In this document: positions 26,416 through 33,622 of the stretch, piece after piece
Layout: each line of letters opens with the position of its first letter
Position numbering within the stretch: the stretch's first letter is position 1
Origin: Streptomyces fungicidicus
Lineage (GTDB): Bacteria; Actinomycetota; Actinomycetes; Streptomycetales; Streptomycetaceae
Assembly (NCBI RefSeq): GCF_003665435.1
Contig: NZ_CP023407.1
Coordinates: 3,348,001 to 3,412,000, forward strand
DNA: 64,000 nt
Direction of reading: 5' to 3'
The notes under the pieces: model-generated
The model's database searches: none
What the model saw: the letters and a program-made list of their open reading frames with translations, nothing else
What the model was told of the DNA's origin: nothing
Program-made: the position numbers and the translations under genes

Positions 26416-27735
26416 TCAGACGGCCGCCGGCGCCAGGGGAGCCGGAGGACGGCGGCGGATGATCAGGGCCATCAGCGCCGCCGCCGCGCACAGGGCACCC
26501 GAGGCGTACCAGACCACGTCGTACGACCCGAACGTGTCCCGGGCGAGACCGCCGAGGAAGGCGACGAGGGCCGCCCCCACCTGGTGGGAGGCGAGGACCC
26601 AGCCGAAGACGATCGGACTGTCGTCGCCGTAGTGCTCACGGCACAGCGCGAGCGTCGGCGGCACGGTGGCGACCCAGTCGAGCCCGTAGAAGACGATGAA
26701 GAACAGCATCGGCGGGTGCACGCTCGGCGCCAGCAGGATCGGCAGGAACAGCAGCGAGATCCCGCGCAGCGCGTAGTACACCGCGAGCAGCCGCCGCGCG
26801 TCGAAGCGGTCCGTGAACCACCCGGACGCCACCGTCCCGACGACGTCGAAGACGCCGATGACGGCCAGCAGCGACGCGGCGGTGGTGACCGGCATCCCGT
26901 GGTCGTGGGAGGCGGGCACGAAGTGGGTCTGGACCAGCCCGTTCGTCGAGGCCCCGCAGATCGCGAAGGTGCCGGCGAGCAGCCAGAACGGCCCCGTGCG
27001 CACCGCCGAGGCCAGCACGGTCAGCGTACGCCGGGCGGCGCCCGGAACGGGCGCGGGCTTGGGCACGAACTCCTTCGCGCCGTAAGGCTTCTGGCCCAGG
27101 TCGGCCGGATGGTCGTGCAGCAGCAGCCAGACGAACGGCACCACCGCGAGCGCGGCGAGCGCCACGGTGACCGCCGCCGGGCGCCAGTCGTGCCGGGAGA
27201 CGATCCAGGAGAGCACGGGCAGGAAGATCAGCTGCCCCGAGGCGGAGGCGGCGGTGAGGATGCCGCTGACCAGTCCGCGCCGCTCGGTGAACCAGCGGTT
27301 GGTGACGGTCGCGGCGAAGGCCAGTGCCATGGAGCCCGACCCGAGTCCCACCAGCAGGCCCCAGCACAGCAGCAGTTGCCAGGCCGCGGTCATCCACACC
27401 GTCAGACCGGAGCCGACCGCGATCACGGTGAGGGCGACCGCGACCACCCGCCGGATGCCGTAGCGGTCCATCAGCGCCGCCGCGAAGGGCGCGGTGAGGC
27501 CGTAGAGCGCGAGGTTCACGGAGACCGCCGCGCCGATGGTCCCGCGCGACCAGCCGAACTCGTCGTGCAGCGGGTCGATGAACAGACCCGGCACGGAACG
27601 GAAGGCGGCGGCGCCGATGATCGTCACGAACGTGACGGCGGCGACGAACCACGCGCGGTGGACGCGGGTGCGGGCCGGCTTCCCGCCGCTCACCGGCGGC
27701 TCCACGGGGGCGGCTGTCTCGCTTGTCTGGGTCAC
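26416..27735 (-). CDS. Major facilitator superfamily transporter
   Basis: A 439-residue 12-helix transporter. Each half has the MFS pattern; the loop after helix 2 (ALMDRYGIRRVV) matches the GxxxDRxGxR motif, and GWFTDRFDARRLL marks the second half. The long central loop with HPADLGQKPYGAKEF is typical of the oxalate/formate and monocarboxylate-like actinobacterial branch. The predicted substrate is an organic acid or exported metabolite, but this is weak. The start is a GTG at 27735. It is divergent from the AraC-type regulator gene, which starts 71 bases away and may control it. Confidence 0.85.
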   Translation of the reverse strand: MTQTSETAAPVEPPVSGGKPARTRVHRAWFVAAVTFVTIIGAAAFRSVPGLFIDPLHDEFGWSRGTIGAAVSVNLALYGLTAPFAAALMDRYGIRRVVAVALTVIAVGSGLTVWMTAAWQLLLCWGLLVGLGSGSMALAFAATVTNRWFTERRGLVSGILTAASASGQLIFLPVLSWIVSRHDWRPAAVTVALAALAVVPFVWLLLHDHPADLGQKPYGAKEFVPKPAPVPGAARRTLTVLASAVRTGPFWLLAGTFAICGASTNGLVQTHFVPASHDHGMPVTTAASLLAVIGVFDVVGTVASGWFTDRFDARRLLAVYYALRGISLLFLPILLAPSVHPPMLFFIVFYGLDWVATVPPTLALCREHYGDDSPIVFGWVLASHQVGAALVAFLGGLARDTFGSYDVVWYASGALCAAAALMALIIRRRPPAPLAPAAV

Positions 27736-27794
27736 GTCATAGAGCTTCGGTGATCGGCTCCTCCGCGGCGAGTGGCCCGAGGGACAGTGTTCGC

Positions 27795-27800
27795 TAGGAT
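27795..27800 (+). promoter_or_regulatory. Candidate -10 box TAGGAT, leaderless start of the GlxA-type regulator
   Basis: TAGGAT ends six bases before the ATG at 27807, so transcription would start at the start codon itself. No ribosome site precedes the ATG, which agrees. The -35 region is poor. Confidence 0.4.
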
Positions 27801-27806
27801 CGGGCC

Positions 27807-28847
27807 ATGGATCCGGCCGCCCCCGCGCACCCCTCCGCCGACTTCCGGCCCCACCGCGTCGTCGTCCTCGCCCTCGACGGGCTGCTCCCCTTCGAGCTGG
27901 GCATCCCGCACCGCATCTTCGGCCGCCCCAGGGACGGGAAGGGCCGGCCGCTGTACGAGGTCGTCACCTGCTCGGTGCGGCCGCCCGGGCCGGTGGAGAC
28001 CGACGCCGACTTCGCCATCCACGTCGCCCACGGCCCGGAGGCCATCGCCACCGCCGACACGGTGGTCGTCCCCGCCTCCTACGAGCTGGGCCCGGTCTAC
28101 GAGCGGGGCGAGCTGACGGACGAGCTGGCCGCCGCGCTCGCCCGCGTCCGCCCCGGCACCCGGCTCGCCTCCATCTGCACGGGCGTGTACGTCTTCGCCG
28201 CCGCCGGCTATCTCGACGGCCGGCCCGCCACCACCCACTGGGCCGACGCCGAACGCTTCCAGCGGCTGTTCCCGCGGATCGACGTCGACCCGGACGTGCT
28301 GTTCGTCGACGACGGCGACATCCTGACCTCGGCGGGTGTCGCGGCCGGCATCGACCTGTGCCTGCACATGGTGCGGCGCGACCACGGCGCCGCCGTGGCC
28401 AACGACGCGGCCCGGCGCACGGTCGTGCCGCCGCACCGGGACGGCGGGCAGGCGCAGTACATCGAGCGGCCGGTGCCCGATCCGCAGCAGTCCTCCACGA
28501 GCGCCGCCCGCGCGTGGGCGCTGGGCCGGCTGCACGAGCCGGTCCAGCTGCGCGACATGGCCGCGCGGGAGGCGATGTCGGTGCGCACCTTCACACGGCG
28601 CTTCCGGGAGGAGACCGGCGTCAGCCCGGGGCAGTGGCTGACCCAGCAGCGGGTGGAGCGGGCCCGGCACCTGCTGGAGTCCACGGACCTGTCCGTGGAC
28701 CAGGTGGCGCGCGACGCCGGTTTCGGCACGGCCCAGTCGATGCGGCAGCACCTCCAGGCGGCGCTGGGCGTGACTCCCACGGCGTACCGGCGGACGTTCC
28801 GGGCCGGCGGGCGGCGGGCGGGGACGACCGTGCCCGCCGGGGGCTGA
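27807..28847 (+). CDS. GlxA-family AraC-type regulator with DJ-1/PfpI domain
   Basis: A 346-residue transcription factor. Residues about 10-190 form a DJ-1/PfpI amidotransferase-like domain with the nucleophile-elbow segment SICTGVYVFAAAGYLDGRPATTHW, in which the cysteine is present. The C-terminal 110 residues form the double helix-turn-helix of AraC/XylS proteins (MAAREAMSVRTFTRRFREETGVSPGQWL; DQVARDAGFGTAQSMRQHL). Regulators of this class respond to small nitrogenous or aldehyde signals. It is divergent from the MFS transporter gene and could control it; this is inferred from layout only. Translation seems leaderless. Confidence 0.9.
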   Translation: MDPAAPAHPSADFRPHRVVVLALDGLLPFELGIPHRIFGRPRDGKGRPLYEVVTCSVRPPGPVETDADFAIHVAHGPEAIATADTVVVPASYELGPVYERGELTDELAAALARVRPGTRLASICTGVYVFAAAGYLDGRPATTHWADAERFQRLFPRIDVDPDVLFVDDGDILTSAGVAAGIDLCLHMVRRDHGAAVANDAARRTVVPPHRDGGQAQYIERPVPDPQQSSTSAARAWALGRLHEPVQLRDMAAREAMSVRTFTRRFREETGVSPGQWLTQQRVERARHLLESTDLSVDQVARDAGFGTAQSMRQHLQAALGVTPTAYRRTFRAGGRRAGTTVPAGG

Positions 28848-29344
28848 ACCGCGGCCCGGCGAAAAGTTGTCCACAGGCTGTGGACGGGGCCGGTGATCCC
28901 GTCGCCGGTGGCGGTGCGGCGCTGTCCGCCCCGAGCACGGCAGCACCGCACCGCTCTTCGGCTCCGGCACTCCTCCCCGAGTCCCCCCGGCCCCGGGGAG
29001 CCGCCACCGGATCACGACCCACACTCGTCGAGGGCCCCCGTCGTCGGGCCCTCGCCGTCCCCTCGCGGCGAATCGCTGACGAACAGCGTGATCACGCCGT
29101 CACGGCACGTCAACACCTCTTCGGGGGGCAATGACACGATTGGGGCATATGCCCTGTTCATCGGCACCGCGCACGGAAGCACACCCGGCGCACCACCCCA
29201 CACCCCCACCCGGCCGGCCGCGCCACCGTGCACCCGTACACCTGCGGGAGGCGCGGGAAACCGCGCACGAACGCGGTGCGGGACCGTACCGCCGTGCGGC
29301 TCCGCCGGGCGGCAGCGGTCCACCGCGGCCCGCCCCGCCCGCCC
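28848..29344. other. 497-base intergenic stretch with palindromes and a DnaA-box pair
   Basis: No convincing gene. It holds a DnaA-box-like inverted pair at 28867-28885, the palindrome GCGTGATCACGC at 29086-29097 and the palindrome GGGCATATGCCC at 29143-29154. A leftward frame of about 50 codons (29161 down to 29012) has no ribosome site. A rightward ATG at 29131 has GGGGGG just before it, but its frame runs antisense through the ATPase gene with Pro/Arg-rich shadow composition. Confidence 0.5.
28867..28885 (+). promoter_or_regulatory. DnaA-box-like inverted pair
   Basis: TTGTCCACA at 28867-28875 matches the Streptomyces DnaA-box consensus exactly. After a 3-base spacer, TGTGGAC at 28879-28885 gives seven bases of the inverted box. 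Together they form GTCCACA-GGC-TGTGGAC. It lies 20 bases after the GlxA-type gene stop. Confidence 0.45.
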
Positions 29345-29827
29345 TTACACCGCCTCGTAAGCCATCCCGCCGTACGCCGCGGTGCCCGCCTCGCAGGCGG
29401 GCGCGCTCCTGGACCCCCGCGCACAGCGGTCCAGCTCGCACCAGATCCGCTTGCCGGTCCCCTCCGCGCTCCATCCCCACCGGTCGGCCAGCCCGTCCAC
29501 CAGCGCGAGCCCGCGGCCACCCGTCGCCTCGCCGTCCACACAGCGCGGCACCGGCGCCCGGCCGCTGCGGTCGGCCACCTCCAGCCGGACGGTGACCTCC
29601 CCGGCCCCCGCCTCCGCCCCCGGCAGGGACAGCCGCAGCACGGCCGGACGGCCGGTGTGCACCACGGCGTTGGTGACCAGTTCGGAGACGAGCAGGATCA
29701 GCGTCTCGGCGAGCGGTTCGTCGGCCTCTATCCCCGACCCGGCCAGCCGCGCGCGGGCCCACCGCCGGGCCCGTCCCACCTCAGCGGGGTCGGGCCGGAT
29801 CTCCAGCTGCACTCGAAGCACCTGCAC
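29345..29827 (-). CDS. RsbW-like ATP-binding regulator (HATPase)
   Basis: A 160-residue protein with the GHKL ATPase fold of anti-sigma kinases. The N box is LLVSELVTNAVVHTG near residue 50, and the G box GGRGLALVDGLADRWG lies near residue 105. Streptomyces have dozens of these; they usually phosphorylate STAS antagonists or bind sigma factors. A STAS gene lies 1.2 kb away on the same strand but not in the same unit. The C-terminal 30 residues (SAPACEAGTAAYGGMAYEAV) are beyond the domain. The GTG start at 29827 has no good ribosome site. Target unknown. Confidence 0.85.
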   Translation of the reverse strand: MQVLRVQLEIRPDPAEVGRARRWARARLAGSGIEADEPLAETLILLVSELVTNAVVHTGRPAVLRLSLPGAEAGAGEVTVRLEVADRSGRAPVPRCVDGEATGGRGLALVDGLADRWGWSAEGTGKRIWCELDRCARGSRSAPACEAGTAAYGGMAYEAV

Positions 29828-30325
29828 CGCTCACACCATCCGAACCGGCGGACACTTGGACTCGCGCCTCACGATGGCCACGATCGTAGCCATTTTCTGC
29901 ATGGCCAGAACAACGGCCGGGACAGGGGTCACACAAGGTGAATTCCCTGTGGGACAGCATGGTTGACGCACAGTCACGTCAACAAGCGCTTCAGGCATAT
30001 TCCAGCGCGAAGGAGTACGGGTGCGGGATACTGTGCGGCCCCCGGCGGGGCCGGTCGCACGGACGCCGGCGTTCTGCCTGGCCACGCGGCGGGGAGCCGC
30101 GGGCACCGGCCGGTACGGAACCGCCTCGGGGGCGGCTCCGGCGCGGCGTGCACCCGGGACCACTCGCATCCCGCACAAGCTACCGGAGCGGACGTCCGAC
30201 TCCGGGCCGTGACGAGTGCCGCACAGGACACAACCCGGTATCGACGCTGCGTGATCATGAAAATGCCACGATCCGTGACATCCACGCGGAGATCGCGCGG
30301 AGATCGCGGGAAAGCGCGGGCCCCG
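29828..30325. other. Intergenic region with an inverted repeat and one doubtful small gene
   Basis: The 498 bases separate the ATPase gene from the EF-hand gene on the same strand. Near 29870-29920 there are three copies of GGCCAT/ATGGC (GCCAT-N7-ATGGC plus one more) on the likely promoter side of the ATPase gene, a possible operator. A small rightward frame at 30021-30212 is listed separately. Nothing else is recognised. Confidence 0.4.
30021..30212 (+). CDS. Doubtful small basic protein
   Basis: A 63-codon frame starting with GTG, with AAGGAG five bases upstream, which is well placed for initiation. The product is rich in Arg, Pro, Ala and Thr (TPAFCLATRRGAAGTGRYG) with no domain I recognise. 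Composition is also what a random GC-rich frame would give, and the gene is isolated. Kept because the ribosome site is good; it could equally be non-coding. Confidence 0.3.
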   Translation: MRDTVRPPAGPVARTPAFCLATRRGAAGTGRYGTASGAAPARRAPGTTRIPHKLPERTSDSGP

Positions 30326-30838
30326 CTACTCGGGAACGGTGAAGTAGCGGGCGAAGGCCCGTACGGTCTCCTCCTCGCCGACCCTGCCGTCGCCGTCCGC
30401 GTCCAGCGCGGCGGCGGCCGTGCGGGCGAGGTCGTCCGGGACGCCGAGCACCGTGAGCATCCGCGCGGTGTCCGCGACGGTGGCCGCGCCGTCCCCGTCG
30501 GTGTCGGCGACGGCGAGCGCCGCGTGCAGGAAGGGGCGGGCGATCTCGGCGAACCGCTCCGGGTTGTCGCGCAGCCGCTTGACCGCGCCGTTCACGAACT
30601 CCTCGCGCGTGATGCGCTGGTCGCCGTCGCGGTCCGCGATCCCCGCCATGCCCTGCCAGAACGCCTCGGCGCCGATGTACAGGGCCTGGCCCCGGTCGGA
30701 GCGGGCCGCGGTGCCGAACTCGGCGAGCAGCGCCTTGGCCGCTCCGCTGAAGTCCTCGCGGTCGATGTAGCCGTTGCCGTCCTGGTCGAAGCCGGCGAAC
30801 CTGGCCGCGATCCTGCTCTCGTACTCGCTGGTGACCAT
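30326..30838 (-). CDS. EF-hand calcium-binding protein (four EF loops)
   Basis: A 170-residue calmodulin-like protein. Four EF-hand loops are visible: DQDGNGYIDRED near residue 18, DRDGDQRITREE near 70, DTDGDGAATVAD near 113 and DADGDGRVGEEE near 147. The first, second and fourth have the acidic last ligand; the third ends in Asp. No signal or membrane segment is present, so it is a cytosolic calcium sensor or buffer. Streptomyces calcium-binding proteins of this type influence aerial development. The ATG at 30838 follows a GAGGAAG ribosome site by three to four bases; an upstream in-frame ATG at 30967 is not conserved in style. It lies downstream of the STAS gene on the same strand. Confidence 0.93.
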   Translation of the reverse strand: MVTSEYESRIAARFAGFDQDGNGYIDREDFSGAAKALLAEFGTAARSDRGQALYIGAEAFWQGMAGIADRDGDQRITREEFVNGAVKRLRDNPERFAEIARPFLHAALAVADTDGDGAATVADTARMLTVLGVPDDLARTAAAALDADGDGRVGEEETVRAFARYFTVPE

Positions 30839-30989
30839 GTCTTCCTCGGGCCGCCTTAGGTCAGTGGGGTCGTCTCGCTGGGAGCGTACGTGCTGGAGGG
30901 CCGCCCGAGGGCCCGAAGACGACGCCTGGGCCAAGACCGGGGGAATAACGGGACAAGCGTGTGACACGTGTGAGCGGCCGCACTCCGCG

Positions 30990-31370
30990 TCAGGCCGAGA
31001 GCGGCCGGGAGTTCCCGTCCACCGCGGAGGGGACGTCCGCGTGTATCTCGAAGAGGCGGCGGACCCCGAGGGCCCCGAGCACCTTGTTGACGTGGCTGCC
31101 GTCGGCGGCGCCCCGCGCGGGAAGGATCAGGCGCAGGTTCCCCTGGCAGGAGCGGAGCAGCCGGCGGGAGGCGATGAGCACCCCGACCCCGCTGGAGTCG
31201 CAGAACCACACCTCCGAGAGGTCGAGAACCAGGCTGTGCCTGCCCTCGGCCACCACGTCGTGCACCCGCTGGCGCAGCACCGGGGACGTCATCAGGTCCA
31301 GCTCGCCCGACACCCGGAGCACGGCCCATTCGCCGTGCTCCTTGTCGGTCACTGTGAAGGTCACCACCAC
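30990..31370 (-). CDS. STAS-domain anti-sigma factor antagonist
   Basis: A 126-residue SpoIIAA/RsbV-like protein. The pattern WAVLRVSGELDLMTSPVLRQRV, then LVLDLSEVWFCDSSGVGVLIASRRLL, contains the serine of DSSG that partner kinases phosphorylate. Unphosphorylated antagonists bind RsbW-like ATPases and free a sigma factor. Candidate partners in the window are the HATPase at 29345 and, less directly, the divergently encoded ECF sigma/anti-sigma pair. The GTG at 31370 begins VVTFTVTDKEH. It is divergent from the sigma gene, sharing the 350-base intergenic region. Confidence 0.9.
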   Translation of the reverse strand: MVVTFTVTDKEHGEWAVLRVSGELDLMTSPVLRQRVHDVVAEGRHSLVLDLSEVWFCDSSGVGVLIASRRLLRSCQGNLRLILPARGAADGSHVNKVLGALGVRRLFEIHADVPSAVDGNSRPLSA

Positions 31371-31720
31371 GCCCTTCGCTCGCTGAAACGGAAGTAGTCC
31401 CTACGCTTCCTTGCAGCGCGGCTGCCCCACCCGCCGTTCCCTGAAACGCGAGCCAAGAAACGGTTATCGAACAGAAAGGGCTTAATACGGGCGCTTTTTC
31501 GATCCGATGCGATCGGTTCCGATCGGCACGCGAAGGGGCACACTCTGCCCGTGCGGCATCCGACGTGCGCGGGCGGTCCTTTACCATCTCCGGCCCGATC
31601 GGGGGCGCACATTGCCATAAAGGGGCGTGCGCCCTCATACGTGCCGACTACATTCGGGAGATCACCGGCCATACGACGGACCCGGGCACCGACCAACCCG
31701 GGCGCGCGGAGGAACAGGGG
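31371..31720. other. Divergent control region of the STAS and ECF sigma genes
   Basis: 350 bases without a gene. At 31504-31525 two overlapping inverted repeats are seen: CCGAT-GCG-ATCGG and CGATCGG-TT-CCGATCG. A possible sigma-70-type promoter for the sigma gene is TTGCCA, 17 bases, TCATAC at about 31612-31640. A/T content is higher here (AACGGTTATCGAACAGAAAG) than in the genes, as expected for a regulatory region. Confidence 0.45.
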
Positions 31721-32314
31721 GTGTGGGGCCGCATGCCGAAAACCGACGTACCGCCCCGGTGGGACCGCAAGATGCAGCAGCGGCTCGCCCGCGGGGAGGC
31801 CGCCGCCCTGGGGGAGCTCTACGACCGGTTCGCCTCCCTGGTGCACGGCCTCGCCCATCTCGTCGTCGGCGACGAGCGCGCCGCCGACGCCGTCACCCGG
31901 GACGTCTTCGCCCACGTCTGGGAACACCCGGAGTCCTACGACCCCAGGCAGGAGCCTTTGCGCACCTGGCTAGCCACGCTGACCAACCGGCTGGCCGTGC
32001 AGCGGCTGCGCAGCGCCGGCACCGCGGCGCTCGCCCGGGGCGGTCCCGGCACCGCGGAGGACCTGGAGCGCAAGGTGCGGCACGCCTCGGTGGCCGCCCG
32101 CGCCGACTACATCGTCCAGTCCATGCCGGCGCCGCTGCGGGCCGCCCTGGAACTGGCGTACTTCCAGCGCCGGGACTACCGCCAGACCGCCGCCGACCTG
32201 GGCGTCACGGACGACGAGGCCCGCCGCCGGCTCCGCCTGGGCCTGCAGCTGCTGGCCACCGCCCACGACACCGAGGCCCCGGGCACCTCGCCCGGGATCG
32301 GGGGTGCCGCATGA
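31721..32314 (+). CDS. ECF-type RNA polymerase sigma factor
   Basis: A 197-residue sigma factor with region 2 (LGELYDRFASLVHGLAHLVVGDERAADAVTRDVFAHVWEHPESYDP) and region 4 (MPAPLRAALELAYFQRRDYRQTAADLGVTDDEARRRLRLGL), lacking regions 1 and 3. Region 2 is a little diverged from common ECFs. The GTG at 31721 has GGAGG eight bases upstream; an ATG four codons later (31733) is the alternative. Its stop overlaps the start of the anti-sigma gene (ATGA), so the two proteins are translationally coupled. The target promoter is probably in its own upstream region. Confidence 0.88.
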   Translation: MWGRMPKTDVPPRWDRKMQQRLARGEAAALGELYDRFASLVHGLAHLVVGDERAADAVTRDVFAHVWEHPESYDPRQEPLRTWLATLTNRLAVQRLRSAGTAALARGGPGTAEDLERKVRHASVAARADYIVQSMPAPLRAALELAYFQRRDYRQTAADLGVTDDEARRRLRLGLQLLATAHDTEAPGTSPGIGGAA

Positions 32315-33456
32315 GCGTGAGCCCGGAAGGCGAATCCGCCGGTCCACTCGTACTGGAGCACCGCGTGCTGAAGTCGCTGCTGGGCGCCTGGGCGCTGGCC
32401 GCCTGCGGACCGGCCGAGGCGGAGGCGGTCGAGGAGCACCTCGGCACCTGCGGGCCGTGCGCGGACGAGGCGCTGCGGCTGCGCGAGGCGGTCGGACTGC
32501 TCCAGCGGCCCGAGAGCCTCGACCTGGACCCCGGGCTGCGCACCCGCGTCCTCCGGTCCTGCCTCGAACGGCGCCCGTCGCGCATCCCGGTGCCGGACTG
32601 GGCCGCCTCCTACGACGCCGAGACCGCGCGGCTGGACGCGCTGCTCCAGGACTTCGGGGACTCCGAGTGGCACGCGCCGGTGCGGCTGCGCTGGTACGAG
32701 TCCGACGAGGCGAGCAGCCGCCGCACCACCGTCGCCGGGGTGATCGCGCATCTGCTGACGGTCGACGGGCTGGTCGCGGTCGCCCTGGGGCTGGCGGACC
32801 CGCTCGGCACCGTCGCGGCCGCCCGGCGCACCCCCGCGGACCGCACCGAGGCGTACTGGCGGGCCGCCCACGGCCCGCCCACCCGCTCGGTGCGGGCGCC
32901 CTGGCGGGAGCAGAGCCACGCCCTCGTACGGACGGTGTCCTTCACCGGCGGCGGCACGGGCCGGCTGCCCGTGTCGTACGGCGACTACGAACTGCCCCTG
33001 CGCGACGCGATGCTGGACCGGGCGTTCGAGTGCTGGGTGCACGCGGAGGACATCGCCGAGGCGGTGGACTACCCCTACGAGCCGCCGTCCGGGCGGCATC
33101 TGCACCGCATGGTCGACCTGGCCGCGCGGATGCTCCCGGCCGTGCTGGAGCACCGCCGCCTGCACGGGCTGTCCTCCCGGGTGGAGCGGCGCCTCGTCGC
33201 CGCCGGGGAGCCGGGGCGCAGCCTGCGGCTGGAGATCGAGGGGTCCGGCGGAGGCGAGTGGCTGATCCCGCTGGACTCCCCCGCGGCGAAGGGCTCCGCC
33301 GAGCACGAGGTGGCGCATGTCGCGCTGGACGGCGCGGAGTTCTGCCGGCTGGCGGCGGGCCATGTGCCGCCCCGGGAGGCGGCCGCGGGGCAGGTCGGCG
33401 ACCGCGACGCCATCAGGGACGTGCTGTTCGCGGCGGCGAGCATGAGCCGCATGTAG
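32311..33456 (+). CDS. Zinc-finger anti-sigma factor fused to a mycothiol-type maleylpyruvate isomerase-like domain
   Basis: A 381-residue protein. The first 60 residues form an anti-sigma zinc finger (SLLGAWALAACGPAEAEAVEEHLGTCGPCADEA) with the HxxxCxxC zinc motif. From about 95 there is a DinB/MDMPI-like four-helix domain (TARLDALLQDFGDSEWHAPVRLRW; TVAGVIAHLLTVDGLVA; AFECWVHAEDIAEAV), with His positions suited to a metal site. The C-terminal 100 residues resemble the MDMPI C-terminal domain. No membrane helix is seen, so this is a soluble anti-sigma factor, perhaps sensing thiol or metal state; that is inference. The ATG overlaps the sigma gene stop. Confidence 0.85.
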   Translation: MSVSPEGESAGPLVLEHRVLKSLLGAWALAACGPAEAEAVEEHLGTCGPCADEALRLREAVGLLQRPESLDLDPGLRTRVLRSCLERRPSRIPVPDWAASYDAETARLDALLQDFGDSEWHAPVRLRWYESDEASSRRTTVAGVIAHLLTVDGLVAVALGLADPLGTVAAARRTPADRTEAYWRAAHGPPTRSVRAPWREQSHALVRTVSFTGGGTGRLPVSYGDYELPLRDAMLDRAFECWVHAEDIAEAVDYPYEPPSGRHLHRMVDLAARMLPAVLEHRRLHGLSSRVERRLVAAGEPGRSLRLEIEGSGGGEWLIPLDSPAAKGSAEHEVAHVALDGAEFCRLAAGHVPPREAAAGQVGDRDAIRDVLFAAASMSRM

Positions 33457-33474
33457 GAAGGGGCCGGTCTCGTC

Positions 33475-33598
33475 GGCGGGTGCGGGTCGTTCGTGGTTGC
33501 TCGCGCAGTTCCCCGCGCCCCTTGAGGCCGGTCCAGTGGACCTACCCGGAAGGGGCGCGGGGAACTGCGCGAACGGCCACCACGCACCCGCACCCGCC
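33475..33598. terminator. Long nested inverted repeat between convergent genes
   Basis: Perfect 22-base arms at 33502-33523 and 33550-33571 flank a 26-base centre. Outside them a second pair of 13-base arms (GGCGGGTGCGGGT at 33475-33487 and its complement at 33586-33598) is also perfect. The element lies between the anti-sigma gene and purU, which converge, and can act as a two-way terminator. The 22-base arm recurs at 2642-2663. Confidence 0.8.
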
Positions 33599-33622
33599 GG
33601 CGCGGCGGACGACCCGGTGCCG

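Noticed and set aside
28867..28885. Possible replication origin at the DnaA-box pair
   Set aside because: Only one full box and one partial box; no dnaA, dnaN, AT-rich unwinding region or box cluster.
29012..29323. Minus-strand frame of up to 103 codons downstream of the RsbW-like gene
   Set aside because: No ribosome site, no recognisable domain; the segment after the internal ATG at 29161 (MNRAYAPIVSLPPEEV) looks protein-like but evidence is too thin to call a gene.
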